Made by a program: the position numbers and the translations under genes
Assembly: GCA_003255065.1 (NCBI GenBank)
Contig: QAOA01005582.1
Location: forward strand, 78,371 to 142,370
Direction of reading: 5' to 3'
DNA: 64,000 bases
Source of the DNA: Cercis canadensis
Taxonomy: Eukaryota > Streptophyta > Magnoliopsida > Fabales > Fabaceae
In this document: piece after piece, positions 11,051-23,670 of the stretch
Layout: each line of letters opens with the position of its first letter
Numbering within the stretch: the first letter of the stretch is position 1
The notes under the pieces: model-generated
The model's input: the letters and a program-made list of their open reading frames with translations, nothing else
What the model was told of the DNA's origin: nothing
Database searches by the model: none

Positions 11051-12861
11051 ATGTCGACTTTTGTGCAAAGCTTCATACTGCAAGAAAACTCCTCCTGGTT
11101 ACTGCATATATTATCATTGGCTATCTTACCCATCTTCCTCATTCTTGTATTCAAAAGGTATTCCAATTCTACCAACACCATAGGCTTACCCCCTTCTCCT
11201 CCAAAATTCCCTATACTTGGAAACCTCCATCAACTTGGCTTGTTTCCTCACCGCACACTCAAAACCCTAGCTCAAAGTTATGGCTCCTTAATTTTGCTTC
11301 ATTTGGGGAGTGTTCCAGTTCTTGTGGTCTCCTCTGCAGATGTTGCCTGTGAAGTAATGAAAACTCATGACATTGTCTTCGCCAACCGCCCGGGAAGGAA
11401 GATGTCAGATATACTCTTGTATGGTGCCAAAGATGTGGGATTTGCACAATATGGTGACTATTGGAGACAGATAAGAAGCATCTGTGTCTTACATCTTCTT
11501 AGTAACAAAAGGGTTCAATCTTTTCGTGTTGTGAGAGAGAAGGAAACTGCGATAATGATGCAAAAGATCAAGCAATCTTCTTCTTCAGTGAATTTGAGTT
11601 ATTCTCAACACTTACAAATGATATAGTTTGCAGGGTGGCTTTGGGGAAGAAATATAATGAAGGAGAAGATGGGAGAAAGTTTCAAGAGCTGTTGCGTGAG
11701 TTTGGAGAGCTATTGGGTACTTTTATTGTAGGGGACTATATACCTTGGCTTGATTGGTTGAGCCAAGCTAATGGCATATATGGCAGAGCGGAGAGAGTGG
11801 CTAATAAGTTGGATGGGTTTTTTTGATCAAGTTGTTGAAGAGCATTTTAAAGGAGGAGTTAGTGATGTGGATAATGAAGGCCAGAGTGGTTTTGTTGATA
11901 TTTTGCTTTGGATCCAAAAGAGCAACACCATTGGCTTCCCTGTTGATTCAACAATCATGAAGGCTTTGATCCTGGTAAGACCATTTATCTAAATCCCTGT
12001 TTCTTGATTTTGTTTTGTTTTGTTTTTTTTGTTTTTTTTGGTACGGTTATATATATTCCTGTTTGTGTTTGATATGTGCTATAGCTAGTAGATCCCCGCT
12101 TGCATAATTACCATACTACAAAGTTCTTTTTCTTTTTCATGATAAGGATGAAGAATTAGAATATGGATCTACTTAGCCCATTTTTAATTTTTTTTACCCA
12201 TATGCTTTGGTACACTTGAAATATTTAAAAAAGGTAAACGCTGAGCTACCTTTTCTTGGGTAATGCTATCCAAAATAAAAAATTTATTCTAACCTTAACT
12301 CCCAATAAGAGACATTTTCAGTGTCTCAAAGTACCAATTCCAAAGACACATGAAAGTAGTTAATGATCCACATCATCTCTAAAAAATCCAACACTTCATA
12401 TATCGTCCACAAAACCAAGCTATATTAGGAAGTTTTAATCTTCTCTGCAAGTTTCGTATTTCATTGTCTTCCTTCTGATTTAATATATAGGCAATAATAC
12501 ACTCTGAGCCATGTCTTCAAGAGAGACAGAGTGTACTCTGTTTTAGGTTCTTGCTGTAGACTATGTTTCATAACCATCCAATACTGAAACACTGGATAAA
12601 CACATTACTTTGTAAAAACTTCATGAAAGGAATACCATGAAAGTGGTCCCACTTGTGCAGCCAACTTTCATGTCTGTTGGTTTATGTGATGTGATGGTAT
12701 TAATAGGTGTGTGCGATGGTGATTGGTTTAATAAATAAGTAAAAGATGATGGTAACATGGGAATTGGGTAGTTCTGATTGAATTTTTTTTTTTGAAATTT
12801 TGTAGTTAAGGGAATGGTAGAGTAGTTGAAAGGAATGACTTTTTTATATGAGGAGGAAGCT

Positions 12862-13430
12862 TTAGTTAAGGGAATGGCTATTGTCTGGCCTGATTACACA
12901 GTGCATAGCTCTTGCCTATTTATAGGCTGTCTAAGATAGTTTGTAAATCGCCATTCATCCTTCTTGATGTTTCTAGTTTATTCCAGCTGCTTTTGAGTAA
13001 ATTTACATTTGTGTCCCGTAAAAATTTAAAATTTAATAAAATAATATTTGAAAGAACATTAATTACAAAATAATCTCTCAAAAAATTGATATGTGTAACA
13101 AAATAGTCTAATATTTGTTAAATTTTGAATATTTAAGGATTAAGTTAAGGGAATGGCTATTGTCTGGCCTGATTACACAGTGCATAGCTCTTGCCTATTT
13201 ATGGGCTGTCTAAGATAGTTTGTAAATCGCCATTAATCCTTCTTGATGTTTCTAGTTTATTCCAGCTGCTTTTTTATTTTTGAGTAAACCTACATTTGTG
13301 TCCCGTAAAAATTCAAGATTTAATAAAATAATTTTTGAAAGAACACTAATTACAAAATAATCTCTCAAAAAATTGATATGTGTAACAAAATAGTTTAATA
13401 TTTGTTAAATTTTGAATATTTAAGGACTAT
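12862..13430. repeat. Tandem duplication, 2 x about 279 bp, in intron of copy 2
   Basis: The block starting AGTTAAGGGAATGGC near 12864 restarts at about 13143 (period 279). The copies differ at few positions, so it is young. Confidence 0.8.
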
Positions 13431-13505
13431 TTTGTTACGCATATAAGTTCTTTCAAGGATTATTTTGTAATTAATACTCTTTTTATTTTTAGGGGGACTT
13501 TAATT
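12995..13505. mobile_element. Foldback MITE in intron of copy 2
   Basis: Sequence near 13010-13130 (ATTACAAAATAATCTCTC, then GTAACAAAATAGT) returns inverted at 13420-13480. The outer parts read TGTCCCGTAAAAATTT on the left and ATTTTTAGGGGGACTT on the right. The tandem duplication above copied part of the left arm. Superfamily not determined. Confidence 0.55.
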
Positions 13506-15790
13506 TATCCCAAGCAAAAATATGGGGTTATATAACCCCATCTTAAGTGGCACAATCACCACCATTTTTTGTGCTATGTGCCAAATCTAATGGTAAATAT
13601 TTAGTTTTTGTTACTTGTTTAGTTGGTCATTTATTTATTTATGTGACAATATTAATGTGACCCACTAATTTAACTAAAATTATGTTAACAGCCCACTTAA
13701 AATAAAAATTTATGTTAAAAAAATTTTGGTAATTAAATTATGTTAAAGTTGAGAGTATATAAAGTATGATATTCCTCTCCATTTACATATTTTTCATAGA
13801 TAAATATATGAAATTTTTTTAGAAAGAATTATATTCAAATTTATACATAAAGATTCACAGTTTAAAATAAAATTTTATGTATGATAAAATTTAAAAATGT
13901 ACATTAATAAATAGATTAAGATGAGTGAACAACAATAGTGTAAAAAAATAAGTCCAAAAATTGAAGAGAATAAATCTCACTTTTTTTTTCTTATTCTTCA
14001 TATTTGCAAGTAGGATTTGAATGGTAAATTTTTGCATGAAAATTGGATGAATCCTAACTTTGAATTTCAAAGTTTTGTGATATTTTGATAAAATATTCAT
14101 GTGGGTTTGATAGATCATCAAATTATGAGTTTAATAGTGTGAAAACTGTGTTAAAAGAGATTAGAAATGTTGAAGAACTGGTTTTTGGCATAATCGGGTC
14201 TACAACTGGGTCGTGTGACCCAATTGTAAACTCGTATATAGGTAGAATATTATGAATAGTATTTTTAAGTGAAGCCCACTTGCATGTTGGGAGTTTTTTT
14301 TTTTTTTTTTTATTGAATCTTGCTCAATTCTTATTCACACTCTGTATTCTACCTTTTGGAATTTTTTTAAAAGTTTTGGATGTCCAAATTTTTTTTTTAA
14401 CTTTTTAAAATTTTACATCTTTAAAATAATATTGTACTCTCAAAATTTCGAGCTGAAATTTTTTGTGTATGATTTTCACATAATTAACAATGATATATAT
14501 GTGATACTGTCTCTAGTGGTGAATGATGCATATTAAATTAATTATTAAACTATATATTACCTATTTCATTACTTAGAGTGAGAATAATTATGTAATAACT
14601 CATTTTGACATGAAAAAGACTAAGTTTTCTAGTTTTGGCAATCCAAATAATTTTGGAGACATTTTTGCATTCTCTTTTTATCATTAACAATATATCATTA
14701 ATCAAAAAATTACAAGCACTAATTTAAATAAAAGTACCATAAATATTTGAATAATTTTTTGTTAATAAGAAGCTATTTTTTTTTTGTAGGGAGACATCTA
14801 TTTTCTTAAGTTTTATCTTTCTTTCACTGGTAAATGTGACATTTATCAATATATGGGGTTTTTGATGATCTATCAAATTGACATAAAGATTTTGTCAAAA
14901 AAATTACAAAATTTTAAAATTTAAAGTTAGAGTTCATCGCATTTTCATGGAGACATAAAACTAATAGAAAATACTAATTGAATGATTTATTTACACATAT
15001 TTTTTAAAATCATGGTTGTCCTTTAAGTTTGCTAACTATCCATATGTATTTGTCCCCTTTCCATGTTTTAGTTCAAAGGCATGGCCAAAAAAAATTAGCA
15101 AATGAAATATAAACCTCCTTCCTGTATCAAATGATCCATGCAATAAAAGGTTGTGAATGAATTGTAATTAATTATTTTTAATTTTTAATTTCCCTCATCG
15201 GTTTTTTTTTTTTTTTGTTTTTATGTTTTCATTATCTTAATATTCTACTCGGTCCTTTTTACTTTCCAAGATAACGTAATTGACATAAGGAGGGAAACAG
15301 AAGAAAGAAAAAGAAGGATGAGAAAGAATGGAAAAATAGAACTTTTGAAAAAATTGAGACTGATTTATAATAAGTGAAAATATTACTGTTAAAATTTATA
15401 TTTATTCTAATGTTTATAGCAGGTTAAGTAAATGTGTAGTCATACTGTTAAAATTTATATTTATTCTAATGTTTATAGCAGGTTAAGTAAATGTGTAGGC
15501 CCTACTATCAATACATTTTTCATAATTTTAGTAGTCCACTTAGGATGAGATTGTTTAACACCATTTTTATATGGGGTCAGTTAAAGTCCCCATGCAATAG
15601 ATATTTCTTAAGTGGGTTGAAGAAGCTTCAAGTGGTGAATCTCCTTCTAAGATGGTGGTCAACTTTTTTAGCAGCTTCCTGTTATTTTTTGAAAAGTTCA
15701 AAAAGAGCGTTAATTTTAATATGTGTCTATAGAGTATATATTTTGAACGTACCTAATAACTTTTTTATATTTAGACTCTAAATCTTAAAA
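13506..15790. other. AT-rich insertion DNA in intron of copy 2
   Basis: About 2.3 kb absent from the introns of copies 1 and 3. It is very AT-rich with poly-T runs. A 59-bp tandem duplication lies at 15385-15502. I found no coding signal or clear element ends. Confidence 0.5.
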
Positions 15791-15793
15791 GAA

Positions 15794-15925
15794 TTTTTCT
15801 TAGAATGTAACGAAGTGTACTGTCTCAAGGATATCAATTCCCTTGAATCAAGACAAAATTTTTCTTAGAATGTAACGAAGTGTACTGTCTCAAGGATATC
15901 AACTCCCTTGAATCAAGACAAAAGA
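15794..15925. repeat. Tandem duplication, 2 x about 66 bp, in intron of copy 2
   Basis: The block TTTTTCTTAGAATGTAACG...TTGAATCAAGACAAAA is present twice in a row with one or two differences. The intron of copy 1 has a single diverged copy near 1990-2045. Confidence 0.8.
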
Positions 15926-15987
15926 TAAAAAAAAAAAAAAAAAAAAAAAAAGGCCCCCATCACATATGTACTCAGCATTTAATGCTT

Positions 15988-16331
15988 AGAGCTGGCAATG
16001 AGTCTGACCAGCTAACAAGTCATTTGAGGCTCAACTAACCAAGTGGCTCAATAAGCAACTCACTTGGAAAAAGATAAATAAATAAGAGATAAAACAATAA
16101 TATAATATTACTAAGAACCTACAATTAGGTTATTCTCATACAGCATAACACTTTGACTACAATTGGGTAAGTTGAGCTGGTTAGTCGAGTCAAGCTGCTT
16201 GTGAGCTATGTGTCAGTTGAGCTTGAGTTGAGAAATTTGGCTGGAATTGAATCCGAGTCGAGCCATGAACAGATCTAATTTTGATTGAGCCAAGCTCAAG
16301 ATGTCCTCAGCTCGACTGATTGCCAGCCTAT
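15988..16331. mobile_element. hAT-like nonautonomous transposon, 344 bp
   Basis: The ends carry inverted GGCTGGCAAT-type repeats (GCTGGCAATGAGTC left, GACTGATTGCCAGCC right). An imperfect 8-bp duplication flanks it, TAATGCTT left and TAGTGCTT right (7 of 8). The orthologous element in copies 1 and 3 shows it predates the P450 duplication. Confidence 0.6.
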
Positions 16332-17370
16332 TAGTGCTTTATAGTTGGAAAGTTGTGATTTTAGAAGAAAATTTAGTGGCAAGGAAGATTTATAGTAGGG
16401 AAGTACAGAAGATGAGATCTGATCTTACACACATTGATAACTGCTTTCTATTTCTTGTAGGATATGTTTGCTGCAGGTACTGACACTACATACACAGTCC
16501 TAGAGTGGGCAATGACAGAACTCTTAAGGCACCAAACTGTGATGAAGAAACTGCAAGATGAAGTGAGGAATGTGGCTGGTGATAGAACACACATAACTGA
16601 GGAGGATTTAGATCAACTGCACTACTTGAAGGCTGTGCTTAAAGAAACACTTCGCGTACATCCCCCTATTCCATTATTAATTCCTCGAGAAAGCATGCAT
16701 GATATCAAATTAAAGGGGTACCACATTGCAAGTGGCACCCAAATAATTGTAAATGCTTGGGCAATCGCAAGAGATCCTGCGTACTGGGACCAACCTGAAG
16801 AATTTCAACCAGAGAGGTTCTTGAATAGTTCTATAGATTTCAAAGGGCATGATTTCCAACTGATACCATTTGGAGCAGGAAGAAGAGGTTGTCCAGGAAC
16901 ATTGTTTGCCATGGCTGTTAATGAGCTTGTTCTAGCAAACCTTGTCCATCAATTCAATTGGACATTGCCTGGGGGATCACCTTTGATCATGTCGGAAACG
17001 GCTGGATTGACAATACATAGAAAGTTTCCTCTTGTAGCTGATGCATCCCCATATAAGAAGTGAAGTACGACCAAAGTTAAGATAGGAATAAATAAATTCC
17101 TCTAATATGTCGTGTGAGGCACACATCATGTGTAATTGGGGTATTTAATCTTGTTTATTTTGAATAAATTGTGACCTGAGTTATTTTCAATGATGTGATT
17201 CTCTACAAGGTTTTCAAAATATTCTATGCAATCCCCTTCAATTTATATATATTTTTCTCGATAAAAAGTGGATACATATTTTACGTGCTAAAGTATGAGA
17301 ATATGAGTAAAGCATAGATGAAGTATATGCCCATTACTAATTTCGATTTCATATTATATTTGAGAATAAG

Positions 17371-18766
17371 TGTTAAGTGGATTTTATATCCACTTTATAG
17401 ATGTTCTTAGTTTAATATTGTGGAGGTTTTTTGAGGATTTATAATTTTAAATAAGATAATTTTGTTATTTGTGTAGGTCTAATGAAATTATGAAGTTAGT
17501 GTGATTTGTGGTCCAAAAGATGAAAAAAAATGCCAAAAACATGTCCATTGGAGGCAGAGAGTAGGCGCCTCAGCTCTCTAAAGCAAGTGCCCCAAAGCCT
17601 GTAAGCAAGAATAGTTGATCTCCTTCACATCCAGGCACCCCTGCACTTGGTGAGAGCCCAGTGCTGCAGGACAGAAAATAGGCACCCTTGTGCCTAACAT
17701 GAAGCGCCCCAGCAGCCCTTCTCTCGTTCGCACAATTCTTCTCCCAATGAACAAGCGCTGCAAAACTCCCCATAGAACCCCAGCGCCCGCAAACACCCAA
17801 TTGTCCAGAGGCAAGGCCCCTCAGCGCTACATCGCAAGAGCCGCAATGCCTGGAGTTAATTTTCGTCAACATAGTCTTTGTTTCCTAATTAGACTATGAC
17901 TCTTTGTAAGTAGTATAAAGAAATATTCTTAGGTTTTAGAAACTCTCTCTGGACGTTTTTGAAAGCAAACAAGAACAAGGCAATGATTGGTGCAAAGATG
18001 GGTGATGGCAACTCTTAGCTTCAATACTGAGCTTTATTCTTTTACCTTTCAATCATGTCTAAAATTTCTTCAATTATGCTTTATTTTTCTGTCATGAACT
18101 AAACTCTCTTTTAGGGCTATGATGTAGTATAGCTAGAAAGATTTATGATTTCTTACTGATTTAATTAAAGAACATCTTTATTAATTATCATATTCTCTCA
18201 ATATTTTATGCTTCTAATTAACTAGCTATTAATTAGTTGATTTGATAATTGCAATGAAACTAGAAGGTAATTTGTAATTCATGATCAAAGAGATTAGGAT
18301 CATAGATTTCATAAGGGGTAAAAATATATCCATATGGTTTATGTAGTTATTCAAGAGAATCATGAAACTTAAAAGAATTTCTAGGTAGTTTAATTCACAT
18401 AGAAATATAGTGAATTAATGCTTAGAGATATTTTTGTTTGACCTTGGGAAAGCTAATGGATAGTTTAGGATTATTGGCTAGTCATTAAGAAGATTATTCT
18501 TGGTTAATGAAGTATGAATAATAAATTGGAATAACTATAGTGAAATTAAAAGCCCTATATATTTCTCATCCATCTTTCTACTAATTTCTGATTTAGTATT
18601 TTTGCCTTTAGATTATTATATATATTCACTCATTGATTATATAGATAAAATTAAAATACACCCAATTTTGGTACTTATTAGCTATAGTTTTCGTGAGATG
18701 ATACTCTACTCTCATTTTATTATTTGAAAATGATAACATGCACTTACATTAAAGTTTTACACAACA
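17371..18766. mobile_element. Solo LTR, 1,396 bp, target duplication ATAAG
   Basis: TGTTAAG...ACAACA unit inserted in the P450 3' flank between ATAAG at 17366-17370 and ATAAG at 18767-18771. The empty site is seen after copy 3 near 38531-38535. It contains a GC-rich stretch (17560-17870) with repeated GGCGCC/GCGCC words, and the 60-100 codon frames there are not genes. Family not assigned. Fossil, no internal region left. Confidence 0.85.
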
Positions 18767-20690
18767 ATAAGTTATTCCAAATACTATATTGTTGATTGCT
18801 TGGATTGAACCAGGAAAAGTAGCATTTTGGCAATGTATACCTAAACTGTGTGCATTTATGAGTTCTCTTATTAGTTATTATCTTCTTGCAATTTATTTTC
18901 TTGTTGCTTGATTTGATGGCAAACTCAAATAAATAAAAATGTAATAGAGTAATCTCTTGCATAAAATTCAGTTTCATATACCATTGAAGATACAGGCACC
19001 CAGTTAAAATTTAAAGCAAGCCTTTGAAGCTTTAATTCTTCATGGACTTTTAAGTAAGTGAGCATTTAAAGTGCTTTTATTATTTTAAAAGTTTTAACTT
19101 CCAAACAGTTCTATTACTTGAAATTTACTTTAAATAGTTTTAGCTTTCCTCAAAGAATTCATATCCTTTAGGGTTTTAGTGCACGTATGAGAATATAATA
19201 CATTTGTAATGAACCGAATTCATATGCAGTATACAGTATATTGAACCGAATTCATATGCAGTATACAGTATATTGAATAACGAAAGGTTGAGAGGGAATG
19301 AGGAGAGGAAGAAGAGTAAGAAAAGAGAGAAACTTGAGAAGAGTTGCAGTATATATATTCATTCAATCCATATCCCCTCTCCTTGTCCTACTACCCACGT
19401 GATCCCATTGACATGCAAAAGTAAATATAAAAAGAAATAATGCTAATAACTACCAAAAACTACCAAAGAGGATGTCACGCTACACCTACTACAGCAAGAA
19501 TGAGGACAAGTAACAAGAACGTGGCAGGTTCCTGACATCTTCCCCTAGCTAGAAATTAGGTACTTTTCCTCAAGCCCATTTATATAGGGAAATCTGCAAA
19601 AAAATTCTTTGTTTATTCTCTTGATGTTGTCTTTTTTATGTGTTTTTCTCCTAGAAGATAACTTATCCTCTTTTCATCTCATATTGTTTCTTTCTTAATA
19701 CAATTCTTCTTTTATTAAAATAGATAGATAAATAAATAAGTGCATTTGTAGAAATCAATAAATTCTTTTTCAGCCTCAAAAATGTATGCTCTCCTATCAA
19801 TGCTCATTTGACAACTCTGCTTTTGATCCAAAATCCATAAAGAAAATATGAGATTAGCAAAGTTCACAACATGAGTACTATTTCAGGAATCTAAGTAGAT
19901 TATCAACAGAGATCAGCATGGTTTACACAGCAGCTACTTCAAGAGTTACAAGGAGCAAGCTCTTCTTAGGTAAGGGAAGACTACATACCATATGTCAGAA
20001 GATGACGGCAAGGACTCGTCTCAACTAAGGGGAATCTTCTTTTTAAAAATAAAAGCTGTAAACTCAAGAGTTTCTCATACGGGATAGTTCAACTTCAACT
20101 TCATATAGGATACACGTCCCAGATATACTTCAATTTATATTCACAAATAAAAAAGGCTTCAGAACAATTAAGAGATAAATGGATAAGACTTCTAAAGCCT
20201 CCAACTAGTTAGGGACAGGTGCCCTAGACGAGGCAAGAGTGGGGCCTGTCCCCTATACTTTCATGTTAAAGAGATAACCAAAACTGCCATAATACTTCCA
20301 AGTTTTCCCATTTACAATGCTGTGTTATTCTCAATTTGTAACTCATCATGATTCTACTATGATGAACCTAGAGGAAGATTTTGTGACTAAAATATTTTCT
20401 GTCTTGTCCCTAGAGAAACCTCCAAGTCTACTTAAGCATTTTTTTTATGTTATTAACTTTTAGACACATGCTTGAGTACATATTTTTGCAGCTTCTTGAG
20501 AATGATATTAAAAAATAGACATATATTTAAAGAGGCAAAAAATGTCAACACACATGTAGTTGTAGATTTTATATTGAAGAAAATAAAAAAGAAATGGATA
20601 AAACAGAAAAATAAGTGGAGAAACTAAACAAGCCAACCTGACCAGCCATGATCCATATCTCAGAACAGCCAGGCTTTATCCCCTGATATG
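18767..20690. repeat. P450 3'-flank unit (copy 2), then unplaced DNA
   Basis: 18767-20000 follows the same order as 3560-4440 after copy 1. A 32-bp tandem duplication (GAACCGAATTCATATGCAG...) lies at 19211-19274. From about 20000 to 20690 I see no gene and no recognisable element. Confidence 0.6.
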
Positions 20691-20699
20691 TTGCAGGTT

Positions 20700-21010
20700 T
20701 GCAGGTAACCCAAAGCTTTGTCCCCTAATATGGAAACAGCTGTCCATTTTTTCTTACATTGTACAGTAGCAAGCTGTATTTGAAGTACCTTGTTTGGTAC
20801 TTTTGGAGAATGTTGGTGTGTCCTACAAATTTGAAGGAGAGTCTAGAACCTCATGGCATTGTGCTATTTATGTAGTTATTTGGTGAATTTGGTTGGACGG
20901 AAATGCCCGTATTTTTAAGGGAACTATCTTGGATTTGAATTTCTTACAAAACAATATTCTTCTTTTTGGCTCTTATTTAGTGCATAGTTCATGGTTTCTT
21001 TAAGGTTGTT
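20700..21010 (+). mobile_element. LINE remnant (zf-RVT-like region)
   Basis: Conceptual translation gives ETAVHFFLHC, then TLFGTFGECWCV, then IWLDGNARIFKG, with internal stops. This order matches the zinc-binding region after the reverse transcriptase of plant L1-type LINEs. It is short and heavily decayed. Confidence 0.6.
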
Positions 21011-22197
21011 TCTTTGACAGACATGATGTTAACTTCACAAGTCTCTAGTCCTGTTTTGATGATAACAAAATATCTTGATATTTCTAATATGTGTTGTTTG
21101 TCTTGTTATTTCTAATATGTGTTATTTTTCTAAGTTATTATTTAGAACAGATTTGGAAAAAAATCCTTGAAGAACTTGTTCTTGCCTCTATTAGATATTG
21201 AGAGCTTCAAATTTTGCTGATGTAGACAAAGCTTGTTGAGGACTCTCCAGCCAAATTCATCCTTTTTACAAATTAACTAAGAGTTGTGTTAGTTGAGATT
21301 GACAAGTTCTCTCTTGAAGTGACTATTGCAAGGTCCTTATTTCAAGGAAAAGTTTATTTACTTTTCTTACACAAAGTAAGACTTTATGGAACAAAAGGAC
21401 AAAATTCTCTTTGATTGATTGACAATGTGTTAGCCGGTTGGTGGCTCTTTCTTTGCCTCCCTCTTTGTCTTTCACGTGCACAAGAAATGAAATGAAATAA
21501 AACAAGGGGAACTCCCAAGGGCTTCATTTTTTATGCATGAAGAGAAGTGAGAGGAAAATATTTTTAAAGAGAGAAGGAAATCATTGTTGAGAGTTTTACT
21601 CTTCTTCCTCTCGGCTATCTCCTCATGCTTCAAGTTTTTCATTGTATCATATCTACTTTAGAAGAGAGTTTCTTCTTTGGGGCTAAACCAAAACACTTGA
21701 GTTTTGTATCTGGATTTTTATGCGAAAAATCCATGAGAGTGATCTTTAGTGAGTTAGAGAGAGAGAGTTCTTGGTTAGCTTGAAAAACAAAAACCATGAT
21801 TGTAAAGTTTGAAGAAATTTGGAAAAATAAACTTGTTGTAAAACTTGGAAAAATAAACTTGAAGAATAGTGAAACCCTATGATATGGGAGAAGTGGATAT
21901 ATGCATGTTAAGCCGAACCACTACAAAGATTCTTGTAGATTTTCTTTCTCTCCATCTTTGCTATTCTAGATTAATTGCAGTCTTGTTCTATATGGCTCAT
22001 TAAGTTATCTCATGGTGTTCAAATCTTGTATTTGTCAAAGAACTAATTTTTAAAAAAATATGTGATTTAAATTTGTTTTTCAAGAGCAATTTTTTAACTT
22101 TTTCTATTCACCCCTCCTTTAAGAATAGACTCCGCAACTATCACATGACACAGATTAGAGAGTCCATTTTTCACATTGATTTTTTTTCCCTTCTTCT
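21011..22197. other. Intergenic DNA, nothing recognised
   Basis: AT-rich, with purine-rich patches around 21530-21580. No convincing coding frame. Followed at 22198-22450 by a piece of the P450 3' flank (matches 19618-19880). Confidence 0.5.
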
Positions 22198-22689
22198 CTT
22201 GATGTTGTCTTTTATGTGTTTTTCTCCTATAGGATATCTTATCCTATTTTCATCTTATACTGTTTCTTTCTTAATCTAATTCGTCTTTTATTAAAATAAA
22301 TAAACATGTACACTTGTAGGAACCTACAAATTCTTTTTCAGCCTAGAAATTGTAACTCTTCTATCAATGCTCATTTGACAACTCTGCTTTTGATCCAAAA
22401 TCCATAAAAGAAAATATGAGATTAGCAAAGTTCTCAATGTGAGTAAAACTGTTTATGCCCACATCAGCTGTCTTCAGTTATGAATTCCGTTCTCCACATT
22501 TTGTTTGGTCACTGCACAACCATAGTCACTGCTAGTTAACAAATGATAAAATATTAATTCAGACATGCATGTTGTGCCTTTTAGTGAATTTCCACAGGAT
22601 CACAAGGAGAACGAAAATTCAACCTAATGAAATCAAAAGAGATAATGTCATATTTAATATGCATAGTTGTAATTGATGAAAGAAATAAG

Positions 22690-23670
22690 GACGAAAAGCA
22701 GAAGAACCATTAGCAGAATTGACTACAATTTCTCCGCCATAGCCATTGACAATGATGCCACTTAGGATTGATTGATGTTTGCTTTCGAATGAATGTTTTC
22801 CCCAAAAGTTTCTTCAAAAACATCTGAAGACAACCAAAACTTTGTGTCCTCAACATTCAGGAAATTAATGTCTCCCATGAAATCCATTGTATAGGAAGTA
22901 AAGTAAAGATCCTTCAGTGAATTTCGGCAGTGCACCTCTACATAAAAATGCAAATGTAACGGTTGAGATTTTAAAATTATTAATGGAAGAAAAGTCCAAC
23001 ATAGATTTGAAACACCAAGAAAAATTACTTGTTCTTCATTTTGGTTTTAAATGATTCAAATAAATAATAAATTTATGTCAAAAGGAGAAAAATATGCATC
23101 AAAAGAATTTTAATTTCAATAAATGCAACCCAAAAAGCTAGTGAATGAGTGAAAGGGTGTGGCATGGCCTAGACCCTTGCACTAGTGTACTAGTTTTGGG
23201 TTACATTTATTGAAATCAAAATACCTTTGATGCGGATTTGCTTGCTTCTAACATAAATTTATTATTCATTGAAATCAACAAACACCAAAAATGAATAACA
23301 AGTAATTATTGTAGGGTCTTGACTATATTTTTGGTTTTTCTTCTTTTAATGATTTCAAAATCTCAGCCCTTACTTTTGCTTTTTTTTTTTTTTTTTTNAC
23401 TTTTGCTTTTTTTTTTTTTTATGCACAGTAATGCAGTCCAACTCAAGGCAACCTTATCTTATTTTCTTTGCAATGAATTTCAAGAAAGACATATGATGAA
23501 TATTAAGGATAAAAAGTCTTGGTTGCTGTCAAATGTATTTAAAGAAATCTCTGGGAAAACATTCGGTCTGAAACAAAGAACAACTTATCTTTTAGTGGCA
23601 ACATGGTCAACGGTTATGATAAAGGAATTAAAGTTCAAACCTGCAATTCTACTAATAGTTCATCTATTCA
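22690..23670. repeat. Old inverted duplication with coding-like arms
   Basis: The left arm (about 22690-23140) and right arm (about 23200-23670) are inverted copies around a centre near 23165. The inner 110 bp (CAATAAATGCAACCCAAAA against TTTTGGGTTACATTTATTG) pair well. The outer parts are diverged but still read as related protein: on the minus strand of the left arm FWLSSDVFEETFGENIHSK, on the plus strand of the right arm SWLLSNVFKEISGKTFG. The gene of origin is not recognised. An assembly N sits at 23398. Confidence 0.65.

Larger units (their letters stand above)
11051..17063 (+). pseudogene. Cytochrome P450, CYP71 family (copy 2, frameshifted)
   Basis: Same gene structure as copies 1 and 3: exon 1 at 11051-11974, intron 11975-16460 (4,486 bp), exon 2 at 16461-17063. 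The start MSTFVQS and the hydrophobic anchor are present. In exon 1 a 4-bp deletion near 11595 shifts the frame and brings a TAG at 11624-11626. A one-T insertion in the T run at 11818-11824 restores the original frame. Exon 2 is open with AGTDTT, ETLR, PERF and the heme loop intact, so selection was lost recently or the errors are in the assembly. As read, the protein stops after 191 residues, before the I-helix and heme site. Against copies 1 and 3 it also has PLIMSETAG where they have PLDMSETAG. Confidence 0.9.

Noticed and set aside
17570-17899. Overlapping 60-100 codon frames on both strands in GC-rich DNA
   Set aside because: They lie within the solo LTR at 17371-18766, in a GGCGCC-type repeat stretch; no domain.
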